Assembly (NCBI GenBank): GCA_016124375.1
Contig: WGNV01000001.1
Coordinates: forward strand, 372,001 to 436,000
Length of the DNA stretch: 64,000 nt
Source: Tepidisphaera sp.
GTDB taxonomy: Bacteria > Planctomycetota > Phycisphaerae > Phycisphaerales > UBA1924
Reading direction: 5' to 3'
This document shows, piece after piece, positions 36,901-45,400 of the stretch; the first letter of the stretch is position 1; each line of letters begins with the position of its first letter. A model generated the notes under the pieces. That model saw only the letters and a program-made list of their open reading frames with translations. It did no database searches and had not been told where the DNA came from. The translations under genes and the position numbers were made by a program.

Positions 36901-38538
36901 GATCGACGCCGGGAAGGGCACCGAGATCTTCGAAGTCGCCTCGGCCTGCTCGGTGGTCGCGCGCAGCAGGTCCACCCGCGTGCGGGCGTCGTCCATGTCC
37001 AGCGCCGTCGCCAGCCCGGGCACCTTGTCCTGCCCGGTGTATTGCTTGCGATCGGTGTCGAACAGCGGCAGCTTGGTGTTCGCGCCGGGGTCGGTCACCA
37101 GCCCGCTCACACCCTCCCAGAACGCGGAAGGACGCCCGATCGAGCCCTTGAAACCGAAGTACGCATAAACGCCCAGGCCGGCGGCCACCAGCGTCGCCAC
37201 CAGGCTGCCGCCCACGAGCATGAGCCGCTGCTTGGCCAGGGCCTTGCTCACGTTGGTCGCCCGCGTCACCAGGCCTTTTTCCTTGAAGACCTTGGAGAGG
37301 AAGACGTCGCGCAGGAAGTAGGCCTTTTCCTTGTCCCACTCCTTGCCGCCCGGGATGGATTCGACATCCACGCCCAGGGCTGAGGCCAGGCTCATGTCCA
37401 GGGCCTGGCCCTCGCGCATCGAGCTGGTGAAGTAGATGCCGCGCAGGAAGAGGGGCTTGGGGCTCCACTCGCCCGCCACGAAGATCATCTCGAGATACCG
37501 GCGCAGGCGCGGGGCGATGCGCACCAGGTTGTCGGGCAGCTCGAACAGTTCGTCCACCTGATCGGTGCGGCGGAGATTCGGGTCGCCCGTGTGCACCGGG
37601 TTCTGCAGCAGGCCCAGGCGCCGGCGCATCAGCTTCTGGCGCACGGTCTCCAGGTGCTTGTCCACCTGGTCGGGCTTGAAGGCCTCGTCCAGGGGCGAGG
37701 GGTTGCTCCAGCCCAGCATCTGGTGCTGCAGGTCGGGGCTGTTGATGGTCTCGAAGAAGTCGCGGAAGCCGACGATCTTGTCGCACTTGGTGATGAACAC
37801 GAACACCGGGAAGCGCACGTCCAGCGTGCGCTGCACGACGTCGAGCTGGCGCGCGATCGCGCCGGCGGTCTGCTCGATCTTCTCGGCCGAGTCCTTCAGC
37901 AGGCTCTCGGAGGAGATCACCAGCAGCATGCCGTTGATGGGTGCGTTGGGGCGCGCGGCCTTGAGGTTCTTCAGCAGTTCCTTCCACTCGGTATTGCCGC
38001 CGTCGCCTTCTTCCATGAACATGCGCCCGGCGGTGTCGAGCACGACGGCGTGGTTGGTGAACCACCAGTTCATGTTGAGCGTGCCGCCCGTGCCTTGCAG
38101 GAGGTCCTGCAGGCCGGGGGGGAAGCCCACGTTGCAGTGGCGCATGGCTTCGGTCTTGCCCGAGCCGCTGGGCCCGACCAGCAGGAACCAGGGCAGGCTG
38201 TAGAGGTCCTTGCCCGCGGCCTTGAAGGTCGTGACGCCTTCTTCGAACTTCTTGCGCAGGTCGTCGACGCGGGCCTTCTGGGCCGGGTCGGCGGTGCCGC
38301 GGCCCGAGGACTTGGTGAGCAGGTTGGCGAAGGGCCCGCTCTTGGACTTATCGATGAGGATCAGCACGCCCTTGAAGAGCAGCAGCACGACGACCGCCGC
38401 GACGAGCGCGATGGCGATCCACTTGTACATCGAGGTGGGGTAGACCAGGGCCATGACGACCGAGTAGATCCCCGCCCCGCCCGCCAGCATGCTGAGGGCC
38501 TGCACAGGCCGCGGCATGTTTGAAAACCAGGAAAACAT
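33943..38538 (-). CDS. tssM: TssM/IcmF inner-membrane complex protein of the T6SS
   Basis: TssM spans the envelope and, with TssL and TssJ, anchors the T6SS. The product has 1531 residues, longer than the usual 1100-1300. Two N-terminal helices lie at about residues 14-62 (ALSMLAGGAGIYSVVMALVY; IALVAAVVVLLLFKGVLI). The cytoplasmic NTPase domain has Walker A LLVGPSGSGKTEAMRH (about 116-131), VVLDTAGRMF and FVFITKCDKI. A third helix, LVGGSLVATLVAAGLGVYAY, lies near 440-462, and a long periplasmic region follows. That region has an Ala/Asp-rich stretch (AKDAAGKKDAKAAGALGALA) that probably explains the extra length. The ATG at 38538 has GGAGGA five bases upstream. tssL precedes it and the TagF-like gene follows. 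Confidence 0.95.
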   Translation of the reverse strand: MFSWFSNMPRPVQALSMLAGGAGIYSVVMALVYPTSMYKWIAIALVAAVVVLLLFKGVLILIDKSKSGPFANLLTKSSGRGTADPAQKARVDDLRKKFEEGVTTFKAAGKDLYSLPWFLLVGPSGSGKTEAMRHCNVGFPPGLQDLLQGTGGTLNMNWWFTNHAVVLDTAGRMFMEEGDGGNTEWKELLKNLKAARPNAPINGMLLVISSESLLKDSAEKIEQTAGAIARQLDVVQRTLDVRFPVFVFITKCDKIVGFRDFFETINSPDLQHQMLGWSNPSPLDEAFKPDQVDKHLETVRQKLMRRRLGLLQNPVHTGDPNLRRTDQVDELFELPDNLVRIAPRLRRYLEMIFVAGEWSPKPLFLRGIYFTSSMREGQALDMSLASALGVDVESIPGGKEWDKEKAYFLRDVFLSKVFKEKGLVTRATNVSKALAKQRLMLVGGSLVATLVAAGLGVYAYFGFKGSIGRPSAFWEGVSGLVTDPGANTKLPLFDTDRKQYTGQDKVPGLATALDMDDARTRVDLLRATTEQAEATSKISVPFPASIFPGLFGLDRGLTENSHRAQRAVVDLTVLAPAFDATRDKLKGENDWSPQAVAALAQLVRLQTYAFGKTPASDGGGLLGAATQAVKDPSSLGKAGAGAKDGAIDADALYAYIVPPAGKDQYDNDARRINEALRAAYPKGLAGEDLPAIFQAKEELSSRVITDAVDHMSEQMTKLALPGSDMDKVQTLINALDKFRAAELQLQNIHWLAKSGAGATDAPKTYEEYKGFRADAGAALDALEAARQEIDSARAALGDAASDPAALLAQARQDVNDRVKKYFQALRDQVPASGGGLLDAAKDAAGKKDAKAAGALGALAGGDTDPVSQLRSLLEQKQPEVESKVKEQLAALSGKLDQVSPMLMAGRVTGKDEQRAYQVRADAYAAAGQELKNADTEPEGLAPEAVVQGLQAALAAIDSSGDGAKQRIDASSGWTLLKPSELKAGLDDAWAAAARVSKRTIDIAGMRRRFLVASKTIAAWPHDKASLESKAAALTQARVKAGVFTEEVRRPVPLSSIPPDQKHKDEFYAQTGKAVLGAFAELRAIVEGDSTGQARMLAAGTGAGTLAGESPDYRAVTSATLEYAKDYLAYWKDEATSQVLPSVATWDAWRDGLRAVTRESDIDGPLLSVRKDALDALGAVPKNLGVDAGPVIEEVKKSFAGLDDVGFKDKATATLQAWRELTSLPKPDDARTQVLRKFRSSSLNTDLLQAYRVGVSYWDEFYLKGLDRLVLATKGDLENARNTLMSAKGPPLAFVAPEAKDLSPQDVLAAAGAWDQLRQLKGASTGSGGLTDEKVLKLVHELEGATILSNDDITTAWLGHMGKALALFAPGKSVHISQVQLAPADSYSGLPGKKAIDEQWGAVLVDGKKLGETFNIGAGTIFAATAKQLTFDYAADPGKGDYGKQVVVALYDADPGNDASKLSNPKARLEVPGNWGLLGAGLRDAGRTQVRPDGTWRVAIVGGGYSLVLDVTFDPPLPAKEDWPDGRSWPGK

Positions 38539-38551
38539 TCAGATCCTCCAT

Positions 38552-38594
38552 GACGGGCGATCGCCCGTCCGGCCATCGCGGGCGCCCGCCCGCG
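38552..38594 (-). other. Two consecutive hairpins in the tssL-tssM gap
   Basis: The 66-bp gap holds a perfect 18-bp palindrome, GACGGGCGATCGCCCGTC (38552-38569), and a 7-bp stem CGCGGGC/GCCCGCG (38577-38594, 4-nt loop). The first lies just upstream of the tssM ribosome-binding site. No T-run follows either one. An mRNA-processing or expression-balancing role is possible. Confidence 0.6.
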
Positions 38595-38604
38595 TGCCCC
38601 CGCC

Positions 38605-39291
38605 TTACGAACCCGCCTTCTTCGACTCTGACTGAATGATCGTGGTGAGCGACGTGTTGAGCGACTTGCCCGCCTGCACGAACGCCTGGCGGAACCCGAC
38701 CGCCAACACCAGGATCAGCACGACCACCGCGATCACCAGCCCCGTCAAACTCCGATTCGGGGGCTGGGTCAGGTTGCGCGAGTCGATGTTCTCGTAGGCG
38801 TCCTGGCAGATGCGGGCGGCCTGGTCGGCGTCGATCATGCCGCGCAAGCGCGAGCTGATCTCCAGCATCTTCCGCCGGATGTAGTCGGGCTGGCCCGTGT
38901 AGAGCCCGGTGAACCCCAGGCCGATGCACACATAAAACACCGCGAGGCGCTGGGTGGCGTTCTCGCTCATGTCCTTCAGCGTGTCTTCGAGCAGATCCCA
39001 GAACTTCTCCTCGAAGCCCAGCTCGCCCCGCTCGTGGCTGATGGGTTTCCACCCGCCCTTGAGCTGGCTGTTCAGGATCATCGAGTCGGTGAAGAAGACC
39101 AGCACCTGCTCGATCTCGTTGTACGGAGCCGCCATCCCGGGCGTCTGCTCGGCCTTGGCGCGCATCTCCTGAAAGAGCGCCTTAACCTCGCCCCGTACGA
39201 CCCCGAAGTCCACGCGGCCGCCCTTGCGCCCCACGCGGTTCAGGCGGCACACATACTGCAGCAGCGGCTCACATATCTCGACCAGCGTCAT
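38605..39291 (-). CDS. tssL: TssL/DotU inner-membrane protein of the T6SS
   Basis: TssL binds TssM and links the membrane complex to the baseplate. I start it at the ATG at 39291 (MTLVEICEPLLQYVCRLNR, 228 aa), which has GGAGG five bases upstream; a GTG four codons earlier would lie on top of that motif. The cytoplasmic hook-shaped domain shows FTDSMILNS, HERGELGFEEKFWDLLE and FYVCIGLGFTGLY, all usual for DotU proteins. A single C-terminal helix at about residues 180-200 (TGLVIAVVVLILVLAVGF) is followed by a short periplasmic tail. No OmpA-like peptidoglycan-binding extension is present. It lies between tssK and tssM. Confidence 0.93.
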   Translation of the reverse strand: MTLVEICEPLLQYVCRLNRVGRKGGRVDFGVVRGEVKALFQEMRAKAEQTPGMAAPYNEIEQVLVFFTDSMILNSQLKGGWKPISHERGELGFEEKFWDLLEDTLKDMSENATQRLAVFYVCIGLGFTGLYTGQPDYIRRKMLEISSRLRGMIDADQAARICQDAYENIDSRNLTQPPNRSLTGLVIAVVVLILVLAVGFRQAFVQAGKSLNTSLTTIIQSESKKAGS

Positions 39292-39326
39292 CTTGGCCTC
39301 CACGCCTCCACGCTATCGCCCTTGCC

Positions 39327-40742
39327 TCAAGGCAGCGTCATGTACAAACTCACGTCCTGGTAGTCCAACGGCTCCAACTCGGGCCAGCGGATGCTCATCG
39401 CCTTCTCGCCCGCCACCCGCTCCCACATCTTCTGGCTCGCGCCCACGTCCACGCGGAAGTAGTGCAAGTCCACGCTGCTGGGCAGCTCCAGCGGCGGGTG
39501 CCGGTCCTCGCCCAGCTTGATCCCGTAAATGTTGAGCTTGATCATGCTCTTGGGCATCAGCTTGAACTTGTCCTGATCCTCGACCAGCTTGCCCAGGCTC
39601 GAGGGGTCCATCTTGGTCTTGATGCCCACGAAGTAGCCGTTGGGCTGGGTGAGGTGCTCGTCGGTGAGCGCGGCACTGATCGCCGCCCCGTCCTTGACGA
39701 AGGGCACCTGGATGAACCGCTTCTGCACATCGCCCCGCAGCAGCGGGCGGATCTTCTTGTCCAGCTCCATGAACACCGGGCCGGGGTTGTCATGGTCGAA
39801 CTTGGGCGCGTCGAACGGATCGCGCTCGGGACTCAGGGCCGCAAGCTCGCCCAGCAGCTCGCGAAGCATCAAGTACGCATCCAGCGGGGCCATGGTGCCC
39901 GCCCCGCCCACGCCCCCGGCCGCCAGCGTCGGCATGGTCGCGGCATACCTGCTCAGCGTGCGCAGCCTCAGCAGCTGCATGAACTGCGGGCCCTTGAGGT
40001 TCTCGATCACAAACCCGCCCCGGGTCATCTGGTTCACCAGCTCCTTGCGGGTCGCGTCGATCTGGTTGCCAAGGTCGCGCACCAGGTTGCGCAGGCGGGG
40101 CGAGGCGCCGATCACCAGGCACGGGGGGATGAAGTCCGGGTCAGGCCGCGGCATCGACTGCTCGTCGGCGGTGTGCGTGATCCGCAAGAGGGGAAGGACC
40201 TCAAGGTCGGTCATGTCGTCGCCCTCGACGACGAGCCGGGCGTTGATCCGCCTCACCATCATCGCCTGCGAGTTTTCGCCGGTGTTCTCATCGGTGCGGC
40301 TCGTCTCGGCGACGCGGTACAGCCGCTTGATCTTGGCCTCCTCGGCCATGGCGCGCTTGGCGGGCCCGCCACCCCCCACCGCCGCCCCGATCTCGACGGT
40401 GTTGGCCCGGTTCATCTGCCACAACGGCACGCCCAGGCCGACCAGGAACGACCCGCTGGACGCCTGAAAGACGCGCTTGATGTCCAGCGCCGGCAGGTCG
40501 GTGTTGCCGGGAATGTCGATCTCCAGCCCGCTGGGCATGATGGCCCGCAGGCGATCGACCCGCACCAGCATGTTCTCCAGCGCATCGGTCGACACCCGCA
40601 TCTCGACGACGCCGTAGGGATACGACCAGCCCAGGCGGCGTTCGCGCCACGAGGCCTCGATGAGGTCGCGCTGCATCACCTGCAGGTGGTGGGGCTGGAG
40701 GAACAGACCCTCATGCCAATGGATGTGCCCGAAGTTCGACAT
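39327..40742 (-). CDS. tssK: TssK, baseplate-to-membrane adaptor of the T6SS
   Basis: TssK trimers connect the TssEFG wedge to TssL/TssM. The 471-aa protein begins MSNFGHIHWHEGLFLQPHHL, the signature start of the family, followed by WRERRLGWSYPYGVVEMRV. It later shows the family-like ECLPLLRITHTADEQ-type region (as VLPLLRITHTADEQ) and a C-terminal LPSSVDLHYFRVD segment. The ATG is at 40742. The gap to tssL is only 35 bp, which fits cotranscription. An 88-bp gap with a hairpin separates it from the unknown 324-aa gene upstream. Confidence 0.94.
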   Translation of the reverse strand: MSNFGHIHWHEGLFLQPHHLQVMQRDLIEASWRERRLGWSYPYGVVEMRVSTDALENMLVRVDRLRAIMPSGLEIDIPGNTDLPALDIKRVFQASSGSFLVGLGVPLWQMNRANTVEIGAAVGGGGPAKRAMAEEAKIKRLYRVAETSRTDENTGENSQAMMVRRINARLVVEGDDMTDLEVLPLLRITHTADEQSMPRPDPDFIPPCLVIGASPRLRNLVRDLGNQIDATRKELVNQMTRGGFVIENLKGPQFMQLLRLRTLSRYAATMPTLAAGGVGGAGTMAPLDAYLMLRELLGELAALSPERDPFDAPKFDHDNPGPVFMELDKKIRPLLRGDVQKRFIQVPFVKDGAAISAALTDEHLTQPNGYFVGIKTKMDPSSLGKLVEDQDKFKLMPKSMIKLNIYGIKLGEDRHPPLELPSSVDLHYFRVDVGASQKMWERVAGEKAMSIRWPELEPLDYQDVSLYMTLP

Positions 40743-40774
40743 CGCCTGTCTCCCGCGTCGCTGCCTGTTGAGTG

Positions 40775-40795
40775 GCCCCTCGTTCCAAGAGGGGC
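40775..40795 (-). other. Intercistronic hairpin upstream of tssK
   Basis: A perfect 7-bp stem, GCCCCTC/GAGGGGC, with a 7-nt loop lies between the 324-aa gene and tssK. No T-run follows it on the transcribed strand, so it is more likely an mRNA-structuring element than a full terminator. Confidence 0.45.
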
Positions 40796-40830
40796 GATCC
40801 GCCCGATTCCGATTCGCGCCCGGGGCGCCC

Positions 40831-41805
40831 CTACTTCCTGATCACCTGACCCAGCCCGGCGTCGACGTCCTTGGCGAGAAGCTGCTTGAGCCGCTTCTCG
40901 ACCGCCGCCGCGTCATACCCCTCCATCAGCTTGACATACTGCCGCCAGCACTTGACGTCCTCGCTGGTGACAAGGCTGCCCGGGCCGGCGGCCCGCTTGA
41001 TCTCCTCGACGCTGAAGCGCTGCAGGTGGTCGCGTGCGAACTGCTTGCCCGCCTCGACCACGCCCTTCATGAGCAGCGACACCAGGCTGCGAAGGTTGTA
41101 GACGTTGTTGGCCAGCTGCGCCTTGGTCACCTTTTCGTCGCCCGTGGCGTACTTGGCCAGGTCCTTGTTGAGCGTCTGGAAGACCGTCGACTTGGCGTCG
41201 GGGGCGATGTCCTTCCAATAAGTGCAGGCCCAGGGCTCCAGGCGCAGGGTGAACTCCGCCAGGATGGCCGCCATCTCCAGCACCCGCCCCTGATCCAGCG
41301 GCACCTCGGGCATGACGCCGATGGCCTTGCGAAGTTCGCCCGCGGCTGCCGAGGCCGAGACCGGGGCCGCCGCCGCCGCGGGCGGAGCCGCGATCGGCTC
41401 GCCGACATAGGTGGGCTTGGTCTGGGGGGCGGGCTTGGGGGCCAGGCCGGCCTCGCCGAGCCTGGCGATGATCGCCCCGCGTTCGCCCTCGCTCAGCCCC
41501 TTGCAGGCCTCGACCAGTTTTTCGGCCAGGGCCCTGGGGTCGGTGGAAATCGCGGCCGCGCGGGCGGGAGCCGGGGTCGCGGGGGCACCGCCCGCGTTCC
41601 ACACCGGGAACTGCTCCATGAGCTCCATGAGGAACCCGTCGCGCTCCTGCGGGGCGAGGATGGAGATCTCGCGCTGCACCGCGTCGCGCAGTTGCTCGGT
41701 GCGCATGTCGGCGGGCTGGTCGGCCAACTGCGCGTGCATCATGCGCAGGCGCTGCGACAGTCCCGCCAACCTCCTGGCCCGATCACTGCTCGGCTCGATC
41801 AACAC
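40831..41805 (-). CDS. Unknown T6SS-locus protein, helical, 324 aa
   Basis: I do not recognise this protein confidently. The start is probably the GTG at 41805 (MLIEPSSDRARRL), which has AAAGGGGG close upstream. There is no signal peptide or membrane helix. An N-terminal helical region (LSQRLRMMHAQLADQ, LRDAVQREISILAPQERD) is followed by an Ala/Pro-rich linker (about residues 72-155). A C-terminal helical domain covers about 160-320 (EMAAILAEFTLRLEPWACTYW, NVYNLRSLVSLLMKGV, KCWRQYVKLMEG, EKRLKQLLA). The C-terminal region loosely recalls the helical C-terminal domain of T6SS FHA proteins (TagH), but no FHA domain is present. It is the gene before tssK, where TagH-like or assembly factors are common. 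Function unknown; cytoplasmic T6SS assembly is a guess. Confidence 0.7.
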   Translation of the reverse strand: MLIEPSSDRARRLAGLSQRLRMMHAQLADQPADMRTEQLRDAVQREISILAPQERDGFLMELMEQFPVWNAGGAPATPAPARAAAISTDPRALAEKLVEACKGLSEGERGAIIARLGEAGLAPKPAPQTKPTYVGEPIAAPPAAAAAPVSASAAAGELRKAIGVMPEVPLDQGRVLEMAAILAEFTLRLEPWACTYWKDIAPDAKSTVFQTLNKDLAKYATGDEKVTKAQLANNVYNLRSLVSLLMKGVVEAGKQFARDHLQRFSVEEIKRAAGPGSLVTSEDVKCWRQYVKLMEGYDAAAVEKRLKQLLAKDVDAGLGQVIRK

Positions 41806-42060
41806 CGCCCCCTTTCGACGCGCGCACCCCTACCCCCACCTATCGAGGCGGCCACCGACGCCCGAACGGGCCCGCGCCGCACCCCGCCATCTTACCGGAC
41901 AGCCGCCCCGCGTGCCCACCCCATAAGCACGCCATGGCGCGCGCACCCGAGGTTACGGACCCGCGCAGATGGTGCGCCCGCCTGATTCGGCGCGACCGCA
42001 ACCCGCGGCACCGCTTCGCCCCGGCTAACCCTAGGGAGCGACGATCCGGGTGCCGATTTC

Positions 42061-42098
42061 ACTCCTGAGTCGCCGGAAATCCCCGGCGAAGGAGGAGT
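42061..42098 (+). promoter_or_regulatory. Hairpin that buries the ribosome-binding site of the small lipoprotein gene
   Basis: The inner stem TCGCCGG (42070-42076) pairs with CCGGCGA (42083-42089). The outer stem ACTCCT (42061-42066) pairs with AGGAGT (42093-42098). The Shine-Dalgarno GGAGGAG (42091-42097) lies inside the outer stem, five bases before the ATG at 42103. Such a layout can act as an RNA thermometer or a protein/small-RNA-controlled switch. The pairing is seen; the regulation is inferred. Confidence 0.55.
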
Positions 42099-42102
42099 CA
42101 GC

Positions 42103-42342
42103 ATGCGCCAGTTCAACAGCCGTTTGCTCAAAGTCGCCTCGTGCCTGGCCTTGGGCGCCCTTGCGGGTGCCGGGGGCTGCGCGTCGGAGAGCCGCTCCGC
42201 CGACGTCTACACCTACTCGCCCCAGATGGGTGGGAACGTGTGCGCGTCCGACGCGCTGGGCGCCCGCATGATGAAGGCCGAGACGTATCGCCAGGCGATG
42301 CTGATCAAGCAGAACCAGAACCTGGCCCAGGTTCGCGAGTAA
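42103..42342 (+). CDS. Small predicted lipoprotein, the only plus-strand gene in the T6SS locus
   Basis: The 79-aa product has a lipoprotein signal (LLKVASCLALGALAGAGGC) with the acylated cysteine at about position 27 and a non-classical alanine at -3. The mature part is short (CASESRSADVYTYSP, MGGNVCASDALGARM) and ends in a Gln/Asn-rich helix (MLIKQNQNLAQVRE). GGAGGAG lies five bases before the ATG. I do not recognise a family. It is transcribed against all its neighbours, between the 324-aa gene and the kinase-like gene. It could be an immunity, anchoring or envelope-stress protein, but nothing in the sequence decides this. Confidence 0.72.
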   Translation: MRQFNSRLLKVASCLALGALAGAGGCASESRSADVYTYSPQMGGNVCASDALGARMMKAETYRQAMLIKQNQNLAQVRE

Positions 42343-42414
42343 GTTCGCAAGCGGGTTCCCGCCCGGGTGCGACACGCCGAAGACTCGACTCCCCCTTTGG
42401 CTTGCCGTACACGC

Positions 42415-45400
42415 CTACTGGCCCGCGTCCTTGGCGGTCAAATACGGTGCTTTGCCGAGCAGCGCGAGCAGTCGCTCCGCGGGCTTGCCCGCGCCCCCGC
42501 CTCCCTCGGCCGAGAAGGCCAGGCGGAAGCCGACGTCGCTGTAGCCGTTGCCCGCGCTGACATAGCGCACCGGCTGGGGGGCGTCGGGGGCGATGGTCGG
42601 CGGCGAGAGGGCCGAGGCGCCGATCACAAAGACCTTGTCGCGTACGCTCTTGAGGTACTCGTCGACCCCCGACGCGCTGGCCGGGGCGTTGCCCGAGCCG
42701 CCGGCATCATCCAGCACATATTCAGCCACGTTGCCCACAAGGTCCGAGAACGCTTGTGAGTCCTGCTCTGGGCGGAACCACAGCCAGCCGTCGGCCGTGT
42801 TCGCGGCGAGCTGGTTGTCCTGCTGCCATGGCGGGGGCGGGCCGGGAATCTGATAAATCTGTCCGTTGGGACGCCCGGCGGAGATGATGTTGCGCCCGGC
42901 CAGCAGCTTGGGGATCTCGGTGGCGACGTAGGTGAGTTCTTCGGCGTACTCGGGCCCGCGGCGGTTGGCGTCGGCGGGGTTGGCGGCGCTGGCGGCCAGC
43001 TTCCATTCGTCCGGCGTGGGCAGGCGGCAACCCGCGGCTCTGGCCGCGAGCAGCGCCGGGGCCGGGCCGACGTAGTTGATCGGTGTCTGGGGCGTGGGCG
43101 GGTCGGGCAGTTTGAGTGTTGCCGGGTAGGCGGGGATGCCCTGGTCGCGCATCGCGGGGTCGCGCAGGGCGAACCAGCCATTGCCCCAGGCCATGGCCCA
43201 GTTGCCGGCCTTGTTGGCCCGCTGATCCGGCGGCACGCTGGCGGGGACGATGGAGTTGTTCTCCCACTCCCAGGTGCGGGGGCCCTCGCGACGGTCGTCG
43301 GGGGCGGATTCGCGGCGCTGGGCGGTCATCAGCTTGGGTGCGTCAGCCGCGGGCATGAGCTGGGCGAAGAGCCCCACCGTCATCTCGGTGGTCGCCAGGT
43401 AGGTGGCGGCGGAGGCGTCCTCTGGGGTGATGCGCAGGAAGGTGAGGCTGGAGCCACCCTTGGAGTAGGTGACGCGCACCCCTTCGTCGTCGGGGGTGGC
43501 GGCCTGCCAGCCCTGGGCGCCGGGGCCGACGGTCGCGAAATCGACCGAGCCCTTGCCTTCTTCGTAGCGTTGGAGTTTGCGGACGAGTTCGGCCTGGGCC
43601 TTGTTGGACTTGAAGGGGGCGCACTCGGGGCGCTGCCAGAACTTCTTGAGAACGTCGGCGATGGCCGCGACCTGGGCCTTGGGGTCGGCGGGTGATTGCT
43701 GGCGGACCTTTTCGATGTCGGCGGGCAGGGCCTTCATGCGGGCGTAGTTGAAGGCCATGAAGGGGCCGACCTTGGAGCCCAGGTCGGAGGCGGCGATGCC
43801 GCAGCCGTCCATGGCGTCGAAGAGCTTGGCCAGCGTGCCGGGGTCGGAAACGCTGTCGGACTTGGCCAGGCCGATCCACATGCGGGTGAGCGGAGCACGG
43901 GCCGCGGCCAGCAGATTCTGGCGGCGGGTGTCATCCGGGATGGCCTTGAGGCCGGCGGCGACGCGGGTGGAATACAGATCGGCGGCGTCGGCCAGTTCGG
44001 CGACGGTCTTGGGATAGCCCGCGTCGGGCAGGGCATTCCACGCGGCCAGAAGCTGGGAGGGCTCGGTGCTGCCCTTGATGATGGCGATGAGGTCGGGCGC
44101 CTTGGAGAGCTTGGCGACACGCTCGATTTCGTCGACGCGGGCGAGCACCTTGGCGACGGCCTGACGCTGGATGTCGGGGCGCTGGGTGAGCTCCTGGCGC
44201 AGGGAGGCGATGGTGGCCTTGGGATTCGACGCGAGCCCGCCGGCTTCGTCCATCGCATAGCCCAGGCCCAGCAGGCGCTCGAGGTCGACGGCGCGGTCGA
44301 TGGTCGACTGCATGTCGGCCCGGGCCTGCTCCAGCCCCTGGCGGGCGCCGTCGATCTCGGCCTTGGCCTCGCTGGGGTCCTTCACCTGCCCGGTTTCGCC
44401 CACTTCGCTGATGAGCTTGGCCATGGCTCCATCGCGGGCGCTGGCGAGCTGGGCGTTCATGCCCGCGACATCGACCTGGCTGCCGGCGGGAGAGGCCAGC
44501 GGGGCGGGGGCGGGCACGCCGGATTCGACGGTTTTGAGATAGTCTTCGAGGCGGGCGATCTGGGGCTGGTAGGTCGCCCAGAACTTGCCGCTGGAGCGGT
44601 CGAAGACGGGGCTGTTGAGCCACTTGAGCGTGGCTTCGAGGGAGGCTTTGAGCTTGTCGCGGGCGGCGGGCTGGGTGAGGCCGACGCTGTCGAGGTGGTC
44701 GATCTTGTCTTTGACGTAGGCGATCAGGCGGCTGAGCGAGTCGTCGACGATCGCGTCGATGCTCTTGGCGACACCCGCGCCGCGCACCTGCTCTTCGAGG
44801 TGCTTGAACTCTTCCGTGATCGCCTTCTGCTGAGCGATCTGGGCTTCCTTGGCCTTCTGGGCGGCTTCCTGGTCCGGGCCGTTGGGGCCCTGGGGGGTTT
44901 CGATCGGTGCCCAGGCCTTGGCGGCGCGGTCGGTCAGGTCGGTGGCGGTGGTCTTCCAGCCGCCGATCTGATCGCGGAGCTTCTGGATGATGTCGAGCGC
45001 GTCCTTGTCACCCTCGACCTTGGGCTCGAGATCGAGCAGGCGCTTGGTGGGCTGGTTGACGTAGCGGTCGATGAGCTTGTTGAGGCTGTCGGTGGGGTTT
45101 TGCCCCTCGACAAGGGCGATGGGCGTGTCCTCGTTGCCGCCAGTATTGGTCGTGTGCTGGGGGTCTTCGGTCTTCTTCTGAGGCGGGTTGAGCACGAACC
45201 AGGCGCCGGCGGCCCCGCCCAGGAGCACGACGCCCGCGAGGGCGCCGATGAGGAGCTTTTTGTTCCCGCCGCGCTTCTCCACGACCATCGCCGGGGCGAG
45301 GCGCTGGCGGATTTCGTCGGTGGAGGGGGGTGCGGCGCCGGCATCAGGGTTGAGAAGCCATTCGCAGGTGCTGCGCAGCACTTCGCCCGGCTTGCCCAGA

